Origin: Methanomassiliicoccales archaeon
GTDB taxonomy: Archaea > Thermoplasmatota > Thermoplasmata > Methanomassiliicoccales > JACIVX01
Direction of reading: 5' to 3'
DNA length: 5,792 nt
NCBI GenBank assembly: GCA_024464195.1
Contig: JANHAK010000091.1
Location: forward strand, 1-5,792
Shown one piece after another: positions 1 to 5,792 of the stretch (position 1 is the stretch's first letter; every line of letters begins with the position of its first letter). The translations under genes and the position numbers were made by a program. The notes under the pieces were generated by a model that made no database searches, was not told where the DNA came from, and saw only the letters and a program-made list of their open reading frames with translations.

Positions 1-495
1 GGAGGATTCATTCAACTTTGGGCGCCAAATCGATACTATGTCCAGCAATGGGTAGCATATGAGAATGGCGCGATAATTGTTAAACAGGTGGATGGTCAAG
101 TTGTTAGAGCGTTTCCTGGGATTCTTTTGCAGAAGATAGAGAATAAAGTCAATATTGTGATCACCCAGATTGATATGCTGGGATCGAACGTCACAATTGG
201 AGGAACCGGGGCAATCGGAGTCAATATCAATCTCATTTATTTTGAGTCCCAGAATTTCACTGTAGGCTATGGTGATGATCATGGTGTCAACATCACGATG
301 GTCACCCAATATGGAAAAGCGTGGGAACAGTATCTTGGTGATATATGCTCGAAATCCGGTCTTACTGTTGGTGTTGACTACAGACTCAATAAAGTAAACA
401 TAGGCGAAGACTTGTATTATATTAAATTCCAGTTGATGAATGTCGGGTCGCTGATTTATGACCGAGCATACCTGCAGATTTCGATCCAGGTGTGA
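1..495 (+). CDS. C-terminal part of a pilin-like secreted protein (partial, 5' end missing)
   Basis: The reading frame is open from base 1 and ends at TGA 493-495, so 164 residues are visible and the start lies upstream; the ATG at 88 is only an internal methionine. The visible part begins GGFIQLWAPNRYYVQQWVAY, followed by a YENGAIIVKQVDG segment and then a beta-strand-rich region with N-glycosylation-type Asn-x-Ser/Thr sites (NVT, NFT, NIT). There is no transmembrane segment or catalytic motif in the visible part. This pattern (NRYY..Q...YE.GAII..Q.DG) resembles, from memory, the extracytoplasmic part of archaeal pilin-like proteins encoded beside secretion ATPases, which carry a class III signal peptide at the N-terminus; that N-terminus is not visible here. 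It sits 6 bases before the ATPase gene, and its stop overlaps that gene's ribosome binding site, so it belongs to the same operon. I infer it is a minor pilin or surface-exposed filament component. The frame call is firm; the function is moderate. Confidence 0.72.
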   Translation, partial: GGFIQLWAPNRYYVQQWVAYENGAIIVKQVDGQVVRAFPGILLQKIENKVNIVITQIDMLGSNVTIGGTGAIGVNINLIYFESQNFTVGYGDDHGVNITMVTQYGKAWEQYLGDICSKSGLTVGVDYRLNKVNIGEDLYYIKFQLMNVGSLIYDRAYLQISIQV

Positions 496-497
496 GG
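494..497 (+). promoter_or_regulatory. Ribosome binding site overlapping the upstream stop codon
   Basis: GAGG overlaps the TGA stop (493-495) of the pilin-like gene and lies 4 bases before ATG 502. The spacing is short. A second candidate, GGTGG at 504-508, lies 5 bases before the next in-frame ATG at 514, so initiation four codons later is equally plausible. Either way, the overlap with the stop codon suggests translational coupling. Confidence 0.5.
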
Positions 498-501
498 CAT
501 A

Positions 502-2289
502 ATGGTGGCAATAATGCAAAAAAATGGTGTTGAAAAAACAAACTCATCTGATGTGGTTGTCGAAAGCGAAATTTCAGATCTAACTTTTGTGTCAGAAATC
601 CACGGAGGAGTCAAATTAAGGGAAAAAGTGAGAGATTCTTATCTGAAATTCCTCAGGACTGTTTCCCCAAAGAGAGCATCTCGTGTCCGACTGCCTGCAG
701 GAGAAATTGCCCAACGGATTGAGTGGTCCAGAGGAATGGGATCGATTATTACCGAAATACCTCCGGTTGTTGACCCCAATATTGAAACCGTCGAAATCTA
801 TCCTGTCGTTGAACCTTACTGCTACGTCAGAGTCACTTTTGACAAGAGGACAAATGAATATCTTATTGAAGCGATTGAGCCAAAACTGAGTGAGAAAGAA
901 GTAAAATTGCTGGATCTCATCAAGGACACTCTTGGAAGGACACTGGGGTATGAATGGGATAAGTTCACTACCCTGGATAAGGAAGAATATCTGTTGGAAA
1001 GTGTCGAATCATACATCAATAGCAGAGGCATAAAAATTGATCCGATCTCTAGAAAGAAGATTGGTTACTACATCACAAGAGATTTCGTTGGCTACGGGCC
1101 TATTGACCCTTTTATCAGGGATGAAAACGTCGAAGATATCTCTTGCGATGGTGTCGGTATCCCGATCTTTTTGTTCCATAGAAAATACGAAAGTATCAAG
1201 ACGACTTTGAGATTCGATAACGAAGAGCTATTGAACTCATATGTTGTTGGACTAGGACAAAGATGCGGCAAACAGATTTCAGTTTCCACACCAATTCTTG
1301 ATGGTACCACCCCCGAAGGACACCGGGTTCAGGCGACATATGCAAGAGAGGTTACGACAAGAGGTTCAACATTCACAATTCGTAGATTCAAGGAGAAGCC
1401 ATTTACACCAGTAGAATTGATCAAGTATGGAACAGCGAGTCCGGAAATGGTAGCATATTTCTGGCTTGGTGTCGAAAATGGTGAATCAGCAATTATAGCT
1501 GGAGGTACCGCAAGCGGTAAGACGTCAACTCTAAACGCAATCGCCCTTTTTATTCCCCCAGGCGCAAAGATCGTTACAATGGAAGACACAAGAGAAATCA
1601 ATCTACCCCACGATAACTGGGTTCCTGGCACAACAAGAAGTGGTGTCGGGGAGCGGGGACCCGATGGCAAAGCGCCTGGCGAGATCGATATGTATGATCT
1701 TGTGAGAGCTTCACTTAGACAGCGACCAAACTACATTATTGTTGGTGAGGTGAGAGGAAAGGAGACATACATCATGTTCCAGGCCATGGCAACTGGCCAC
1801 ACGACGTATTCGACAATGCATGCCGATTCGGTAAAATCAATGGTCAACAGACTTGAAAACCCCCCGATCAACTGCCCAAGAATTCTACTGACAGCTCTTA
1901 GGAATGTGATCATTCAAACGCATGCGAGGGTCGGAACAGACCTCGTGAGAAGAATCAAACAGGTTATCGAGATCGTTGGATTCGAGCCAGAAACAAACGA
2001 ACTCATCACCAATACTGTTTATGAATGGGATCAGGCAACGGACAAATTCGTTTTCAAAGGACACAGCTTTCTCTTTGATAAAATCATGGAAATGAAGAAC
2101 CTCACGCATGAAGAAATGGCTGAGGAGTTCAATCGCAGGGTCGATATCATCAAATACATGGCCGTGAAAGATATCACAGATCACCGAAAAATCTGGTCGC
2201 TGATTAATGCATATTACAAAGACCCACAAACAACTATCAAAAGGGTTAGAAGAGAATTGGCTGAGGGGGGTGCGGTAACTGGCGCCTGA
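502..2289 (+). CDS. Archaeal type II/IV secretion system ATPase (GspE/VirB11/TadA-FlaI family), first copy
   Basis: A complete 595-residue cytoplasmic motor ATPase that would power filament assembly or substrate export through the membrane proteins encoded just downstream. The N-terminal domain (about residues 40-290) holds the archaeal family blocks VITEIPP-like (here IITEIPP), PYCYVRVTFD, EAIEPKLSE and NVEDISCDGVGIP (residues 210-220 region, Cys215). FTIRRF follows at 291-296. The RecA-like motor domain has Walker A GGTASGKT (334-341, Lys340), Asp box MEDTRE (360-365), Walker B IIVGEVRGKE (412-421, catalytic Glu416), and His box ATGHTTYSTMHADS (430-443, His433 and His440). All the key residues are intact. 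A charged helical C-terminal tail follows residue 530. The length is typical of these archaeal ATPases, which carry a longer N-terminal region than bacterial VirB11. ATG 502 is the first start after the upstream stop; ATG 514 is an alternative. It is paralogous along its whole visible length to the ATPase at 4259. Family is very sure; the exact filament it serves is inferred. Confidence 0.95.
   Translation: MVAIMQKNGVEKTNSSDVVVESEISDLTFVSEIHGGVKLREKVRDSYLKFLRTVSPKRASRVRLPAGEIAQRIEWSRGMGSIITEIPPVVDPNIETVEIYPVVEPYCYVRVTFDKRTNEYLIEAIEPKLSEKEVKLLDLIKDTLGRTLGYEWDKFTTLDKEEYLLESVESYINSRGIKIDPISRKKIGYYITRDFVGYGPIDPFIRDENVEDISCDGVGIPIFLFHRKYESIKTTLRFDNEELLNSYVVGLGQRCGKQISVSTPILDGTTPEGHRVQATYAREVTTRGSTFTIRRFKEKPFTPVELIKYGTASPEMVAYFWLGVENGESAIIAGGTASGKTSTLNAIALFIPPGAKIVTMEDTREINLPHDNWVPGTTRSGVGERGPDGKAPGEIDMYDLVRASLRQRPNYIIVGEVRGKETYIMFQAMATGHTTYSTMHADSVKSMVNRLENPPINCPRILLTALRNVIIQTHARVGTDLVRRIKQVIEIVGFEPETNELITNTVYEWDQATDKFVFKGHSFLFDKIMEMKNLTHEEMAEEFNRRVDIIKYMAVKDITDHRKIWSLINAYYKDPQTTIKRVRRELAEGGAVTGA
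2263..2272 (+). promoter_or_regulatory. Strong Shine-Dalgarno-like sequence inside the end of the first ATPase gene
   Basis: GAGGGGGGTG contains both GAGG and GGTG, matching the archaeal 16S anti-Shine-Dalgarno sequence. It is placed 6 bases before a CTG at 2279 that opens the frame of the next gene, directly after an in-frame TAA (2276-2278). It is about 48 bases from ATG 2321, too far to serve that codon. It bears on the start of the first membrane gene, but a purine-rich Glu-Gly-Gly coding stretch could produce it by chance. Confidence 0.4.
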
Positions 2290-2320
2290 AGTCTCTGATA
2301 TTTTCGCACGACTCGAGTCA

Positions 2321-3319
2321 ATGAGAAAGTTCTATCTCAAAACTAAAAGAACGGAAGAGGAGGAAGAAATTAAGGGACCCCATATGGTGAGATTGCCTAA
2401 GGGCGCTATTCCCGAGTACGTTAAGCTTACCAAATACCAGCAATTTTGCTGGCGCACCTTGGGTGCGTTTGTCAGGTTGAGAGCAAAACCGAATCCAAAA
2501 CTCGAGCAGGCCCTTCTGCAAGCGCATATGAAGATGCGCCCAGAGGAATACACAGCGTATGTATGGATGACAACCATCCTAATAGGCATCGCATCTGCCG
2601 CGATATCAATTCTGTTTGGCGGACTAATACTCAGTTTCCTGCATCTTGATGCGGCGTTTGTTCTTCTCATCTCCATCTTAATGATCGCAATTCCTCCACT
2701 TTTGACTTATGTGATCCTCATTTCTCAGCCAGCATCTATTGCAAAAAGGAGAGCGAGAGATATCGACAAGAGAATCGGACCAGCCATGAGTTTTATATCT
2801 GCAATGGCCTCGGCTGATGTCAATGTTGATGTCATCTTCAAAGAATTATCGAGACAGCCGATATATGGTGAAATCAGGAATGAAGCGGAATGGATCACGA
2901 GGGATACCGAACTGCTTGGAACGGATATACTAACAGCGATTAGCAATGCAGCGCAACGAACGCCGTCGAGAAAGTTTCAAGAGTTTTTACAGGGCGTTGT
3001 TACGACTTCGACCTCTGGTGGTCAGCTGAAGCCATACTTCCTGCAGAAAGCCGAGCAATTTGAAAAGGAAGCGAAGCTTGATATGAGATCAATGCTAGAG
3101 ACTCTTGGTCTAATGGCGGAGTCGTTTGTAACGGTTGTCGTCGCCTTCCCGCTTTTCCTTGTCGTCATTATGGCGATCATGGCGATAGTCCCAGGCGGAG
3201 GTGGTGGATCCGAGTCGACGCTTATGCTTCTTTACGCAGTCGTCGGTCTTATGATCCCGATTTCCCAGTTTGGATTCATTTTCTATATATGGAATATGAC
3301 GAAGGAGGCAAGTATTTGA
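2321..3319 (+). CDS. GspF/TadC-type inner-membrane platform protein, first subunit
   Basis: Membrane platform component of a type IV filament system, expected to bind the ATPase on the cytoplasmic side and pilins in the membrane. From ATG 2321 it has 332 residues. A charged cytoplasmic N-terminus (EEEEE at 12-16) leads into a FlaJ-like segment, YQQFCWRTLGAFVRLR with KMRPEEYTAYVW after it. Next come two transmembrane helices (about 80-104 and 108-134), a cytoplasmic helical GspF-like domain (about 145-260, with RDIDKRIGPAMSFISAM and TSTSGGQLKPYF), and two more helices (about 267-290 and 300-325). A glycine-rich external loop, PGGGGGSEST (291-300), separates the last two. It has one GspF domain, unlike archaellum FlaJ with two. 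ATG 2321 has no recognisable ribosome binding site. A CTG at 2279, after a strong Shine-Dalgarno sequence, would add 14 residues beginning (M)APEVSDIFARLES and overlap the ATPase gene by 11 bases. Family is confident; the start is uncertain. Confidence 0.88.
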   Translation: MRKFYLKTKRTEEEEEIKGPHMVRLPKGAIPEYVKLTKYQQFCWRTLGAFVRLRAKPNPKLEQALLQAHMKMRPEEYTAYVWMTTILIGIASAAISILFGGLILSFLHLDAAFVLLISILMIAIPPLLTYVILISQPASIAKRRARDIDKRIGPAMSFISAMASADVNVDVIFKELSRQPIYGEIRNEAEWITRDTELLGTDILTAISNAAQRTPSRKFQEFLQGVVTTSTSGGQLKPYFLQKAEQFEKEAKLDMRSMLETLGLMAESFVTVVVAFPLFLVVIMAIMAIVPGGGGGSESTLMLLYAVVGLMIPISQFGFIFYIWNMTKEASI

Positions 3320-3324
3320 GGAGG
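3320..3324 (+). promoter_or_regulatory. Ribosome binding site of the second platform gene
   Basis: GGAGG, 8 bases before ATG 3333 and directly following the TGA stop (3317-3319) within a TGAGGAGGGGG run. It fixes ATG 3333 as the start and shows that the second platform gene is a separate, independently initiated gene rather than a frameshifted continuation of the first. Confidence 0.82.
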
Positions 3325-3332
3325 GGGATCCA

Positions 3333-4247
3333 ATGAATGATAAGAAAAAGGCGAAAGACGTCATTGATATTAAGCAGCTGACCGTGAAAAAGAGGGATTT
3401 ATCCAAGACGATCCTTGTCATCGGTGCTGTTTTCATGGTGATTTTCTTCTTCATTGGCTTCCTAGATGCGATCGGTGGACTCAAAACGGGATTAGAATGG
3501 ATTGATTTCGTTGCAATTGGATTAATGGCAATCACGGGTCCATACGGATTTTATGTAAGCTATAGACATAAACAAATCAAAGACATCGAGTCAAGACTCC
3601 CAGACTTTCTCAGAGATGTTGCAGAAGCCGGTCGTTTTGGAATGACACTCGCAGAAGCTATAAAGGCGGCGTCCGGTGGTCGATACGGAAAACTTACGCC
3701 AGAAATTAGAAGAATGGCAGCACAGATTGAATGGGGAGTGCCTGCGGCAGATGCAATGAGATTGTTTGCTGAAAGGGTTAATACACCGCTCGTTAACAGA
3801 ATGATGTCTATCATCATCAAAGCAAATGACGCGGGTGGGAGCGTTGCTGATGTCCTTACAATGGTTGCCCACGATGCCAGAGAAACTATGTTAAATGAAA
3901 ACGAGCGAAAAATTGCGATGTCAACATACATGGTTGTGACCTATATCGCCTTTGCAGTCTTTATCGCAACGATCTTTATCCTCAATTCAACATTTCTCCC
4001 GAAAATGGCGGAAGCCGGCCGACAAGTTGCCGAGGGGGCTGAGCAAGCTGGTATTACCAATATGCCAGCAACGATCAAAGCTGATGTGATACCGCAGATC
4101 CAACTCATTTTTGTCATCGCAGTTGTCATCCATGCCTTTGGTGATGGAATTCTCGCCGGAGTACTCCAAGATGGCAGAATCGCGAATGGAATGAGGCACA
4201 GCTTCATCATGCTGTTAATAGGGTTGATTGGGACAAGATTGGTTTAG
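3333..4247 (+). CDS. GspF/TadC-type inner-membrane platform protein, second subunit
   Basis: A 304-residue polytopic membrane protein that is likely the partner of the upstream GspF-type protein in the assembly platform. After a short basic cytoplasmic N-terminus come two transmembrane helices (about 25-45 and 57-77). A classic GspF domain follows (about 85-195), with LPDFLRDVAEAGRFGMTLAE and KANDAGGSVADVLTMVAHDA, the conserved hallmarks of TadC/FlaJ proteins. Then there is a helix at about 197-220, an extracytoplasmic loop of about 34 residues (221-254), a helix at about 255-277, and a terminal helix at about 288-303. Before the last helix lies GVLQDGRIANGMRHS, which resembles the conserved C-terminal segment of archaeal FlaJ-like proteins. 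It lacks the long soluble N-terminal region of its partner, so the pair is asymmetric. It starts 13 bases after the first platform gene with a strong GGAGG site, and ends 11 bases before the second ATPase. Family assignment is confident. Confidence 0.92.
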   Translation: MNDKKKAKDVIDIKQLTVKKRDLSKTILVIGAVFMVIFFFIGFLDAIGGLKTGLEWIDFVAIGLMAITGPYGFYVSYRHKQIKDIESRLPDFLRDVAEAGRFGMTLAEAIKAASGGRYGKLTPEIRRMAAQIEWGVPAADAMRLFAERVNTPLVNRMMSIIIKANDAGGSVADVLTMVAHDARETMLNENERKIAMSTYMVVTYIAFAVFIATIFILNSTFLPKMAEAGRQVAEGAEQAGITNMPATIKADVIPQIQLIFVIAVVIHAFGDGILAGVLQDGRIANGMRHSFIMLLIGLIGTRLV

Positions 4248-4252
4248 GAGGG
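4247..4252 (+). promoter_or_regulatory. Ribosome binding site of the second ATPase gene
   Basis: GGAGGG begins on the last base of the TAG stop (4245-4247) of the second platform gene. The GGAGG core is 7 bases before ATG 4259. This near-ideal placement decides the start in favour of ATG 4259 over in-frame ATGs at 4277 and 4301, and it implies coupling of the two genes. Confidence 0.85.
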
Positions 4253-4258
4253 TAAAAA

Positions 4259-5792
4259 ATGACTGCCGCCGCCGATATGGAGACGCTACCGCCTGAGGAG
4301 ATGACCGAAGAAATCGAGGAGGGTAAAGAAAAGGGGCGATTCGGACGAATTTCAAGCAGATACCTTTCATTTCTCCTTAGGATTAAAGAGAGACCTCTCA
4401 AAGTTCGAATTCCAGTTACTATTTCAAAAGGACCTCTTGATGTGATCACCGAAATTCCGAAGATAACGGATGTTAATGTTGACGAAGTTGAATTAACGAA
4501 AATCCTCGATCCCTATTCTTTTGTGAGAATAAAATATGATAACATCGCTGGTGAATATCTCTATGAAGTCATCGAACCGAGTCTTTCTGAAGACGAGAAG
4601 AATCTCCTTGACTTTCTTAAGAATTCACTTATATTAACACTCAATCTCACAGATGTGGAGACAGCTAAGGAAAAGGAAGAAATCTTGAGACTTGCAACAG
4701 ATTCCCTTCTAAAGAATTTCGGAATTTCCCTTCACCCAGTTTCTCGCGAAAGGATCCACTATTATTTGAGAAGGGACTTTATTGGATATGGAGTCATCGA
4801 CGTTATGATGACAGATCCAAATGTAGAGGACTGTTCCTGTGACGGTGTAGGCATTCCATTGTATATATTCCATCGAAAATATGGATCGATCAAATCGAAT
4901 ATCAGATTTGACAATGAGGCGGAGCTGGATTCTTTTGTTGTCTGGCTCGCTCAGAAATGTGGAAAACACATTTCAGTTGCCGATCCGATTCTTGATGCAA
5001 CAATTCCAGACGGTTCAAGACTCAACGCTACACTGGGAAAGCATGTGACGAAACGAGGTTCATCGTTTACGATCAGACGATTCAAGGAAAATCCGTTCAC
5101 GCCAGTCGATCTTCTCAAATTCAAGACGATGAGCACCGAGATGATGGCGTATCTCTGGATTGCAACGGAATATGGTAGTTCAATGCTCGTCTGCGGAGGA
5201 ACAGCAAGCGGTAAGACGACGACATTGAATGCGATCCTTCTTTTCATTCCTCCGCAGATGAAAATCGTCAGCATCGAGGACACAAGAGAACTCAATTTGC
5301 CGCATGAGAACTGGATCCCTGCACTTACGAGAGAAGGATTTGGAGGTAAAGGAAGTACTAACAAAGCTGGTACAATTGACATGTTCGAGTTGCTTACCGC
5401 GGCCCTGAGACAGAGACCGCAGTATCTAATGGTAGGCGAAGTGAGAGGAAAGGAAGCTTATGTGGTTTTCCAGGCAATGGCCACTGGTAAGACTGCTTAC
5501 TCAACTTTCCACGCTGAAGACGTCCAGGCGATGGTTCATAGGATGGAAAATGATCCGATCAACCTACCGCGTGCGCTTTTGACTGCGCTTGATATTGTGT
5601 TGCTCCAGGCGCAGGTGAAAGTAGGTACGAAAATGACAAGGCGTGTTAAATCACTCACGGAGATCGTCGGTATGGATCCTGAAACAGGAGAACTCATCAC
5701 CAATACAGTTCACAGTTGGAACCCCGCCGATGATACTTTCAGTTTCAGTGGTCATTCTTACGTGTTCGAAAAAGTGCGAACAATTCGAAACT
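4259..5792 (+). CDS. Archaeal type II/IV secretion system ATPase, second copy (partial, 3' end missing)
   Basis: A second GspE/VirB11/FlaI-type motor ATPase. The frame runs open from ATG 4259 to the window edge (511 full codons). By comparison with the first copy, about 60 residues are missing. The acidic start (ADMETLPPEEMTEEIEEG) precedes the family N-terminal blocks YLSFLL, VITEIPKITD, PYSFVRIKYD and EYLYEVIEPSLSE. NVEDCSCDGVGIP follows (Cys192 and Cys194; the first copy has only the second of these), then FTIRRF at 270-275. Motor motifs are Walker A GGTASGKT (313-320, Lys319), Asp box IEDTRE (339-344) and Walker B LMVGEVRGKE (390-399, Glu394). The His box is ATGKTAYSTFHAED (408-421), where Lys411 stands in place of the first histidine found in the first copy; His418 is kept. 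The catalytic core is therefore intact apart from that change. The two ATPases align with few gaps (offset of 21-22 residues), so they are paralogs. It may drive a different step (for example retraction) or a different filament; that is inference. Confidence 0.94.
   Translation, partial: MTAAADMETLPPEEMTEEIEEGKEKGRFGRISSRYLSFLLRIKERPLKVRIPVTISKGPLDVITEIPKITDVNVDEVELTKILDPYSFVRIKYDNIAGEYLYEVIEPSLSEDEKNLLDFLKNSLILTLNLTDVETAKEKEEILRLATDSLLKNFGISLHPVSRERIHYYLRRDFIGYGVIDVMMTDPNVEDCSCDGVGIPLYIFHRKYGSIKSNIRFDNEAELDSFVVWLAQKCGKHISVADPILDATIPDGSRLNATLGKHVTKRGSSFTIRRFKENPFTPVDLLKFKTMSTEMMAYLWIATEYGSSMLVCGGTASGKTTTLNAILLFIPPQMKIVSIEDTRELNLPHENWIPALTREGFGGKGSTNKAGTIDMFELLTAALRQRPQYLMVGEVRGKEAYVVFQAMATGKTAYSTFHAEDVQAMVHRMENDPINLPRALLTALDIVLLQAQVKVGTKMTRRVKSLTEIVGMDPETGELITNTVHSWNPADDTFSFSGHSYVFEKVRTIRN

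Noticed and set aside
1329..2229. Several antisense open frames of 60-114 codons within the first ATPase gene
   Set aside because: They mirror the sense coding frame of a highly conserved ATPase; none shows a recognisable motif, start context or independent spacing.
2290..2320. AT-rich TGATATTTT before ATG 2321 as a possible internal TATA promoter
   Set aside because: It is only about 17 bases from the ATG, has no upstream BRE-like purine element, and the stretch is better explained as coding sequence from the CTG at 2279.
3110..3535. Antisense 141-codon open frame across the junction of the two platform genes
   Set aside because: It lies opposite two well-supported membrane protein genes, has no ribosome binding site that I can see, and its sequence is the reverse-complement shadow of hydrophobic codons.
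2321..4247. The two platform genes as one FlaJ gene broken by a frameshift
   Set aside because: Each has its own GspF-type domain and own set of transmembrane helices, and the second has its own GGAGG site and ATG. This is a natural Tad-like split, not a broken gene.
502..4247. Archaellum genes (flaI and flaJ) as the specific assignment
   Set aside because: There are no archaellin, flaH, flaG or flaF genes in view, the platform is split in two, and the ATPase is duplicated; a Tad-like pilus or related secretion filament fits better, so no gene symbols are given.
1999..5706. A 17-base identical repeat (GAACTCATCACCAATAC) at 1999-2015 and 5690-5706, plus shorter matches at the Walker motifs
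   Set aside because: All matches fall at equivalent positions in the two paralogous ATPase genes, so they reflect common ancestry and conserved residues, not a mobile or recombination element.

Overview
This window is a compact, fully plus-strand gene cluster for an archaeal type IV filament (pilus-like) secretion and assembly machine. I read it as archaeal because both ATPases have the archaeal FlaI/VirB11-like signatures: a (V)EDxSCDGVGIP block, an FTIRRF block, GGTASGKT as Walker A and GEVRGKE as Walker B. The membrane proteins also end like archaeal FlaJ/TadC-type proteins, arginine codons are mostly AGA/AGG, and ribosome binding sites are strong GGAGG types. A euryarchaeal or Thermoplasmata-like host is my best guess, but the sequence alone does not prove the lineage.

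Layout, left to right: (1) the 3' end of a beta-rich, probably secreted pilin-like protein whose start lies upstream of the window (1-495); (2) a complete 595-residue secretion ATPase (502-2289); (3) a polytopic membrane protein with one GspF/TadC-like domain (2321-3319, possibly starting at a CTG at 2279); (4) a second, different GspF/TadC-like membrane protein (3333-4247); (5) a second secretion ATPase, paralogous to the first, open at the right edge (4259 to beyond 5792; 511 codons visible). No stretch over 31 bases is non-coding, and I see no RNA gene, CRISPR array, mobile element, internal promoter or terminator.

The genes look like one translationally coupled operon. At three of four junctions the Shine-Dalgarno sequence overlaps the stop codon of the previous gene, with 6 to 13 bases between genes. 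The fourth junction (2289/2321) is the exception, and this suggests a mis-assigned start there.

Inferred working model: the ATPases are cytoplasmic hexameric motors docking on the inner-membrane platform built from the two single-GspF-domain proteins. This is a split, Tad-like platform rather than the single two-domain FlaJ of the archaellum. The platform would move pilin-like subunits such as the product of gene 1 out of the membrane into a filament. The most notable points are the two diverged ATPases flanking one pair of platform proteins, a histidine-to-lysine change in the His box of the second ATPase, and the possible CTG start of the first platform gene.
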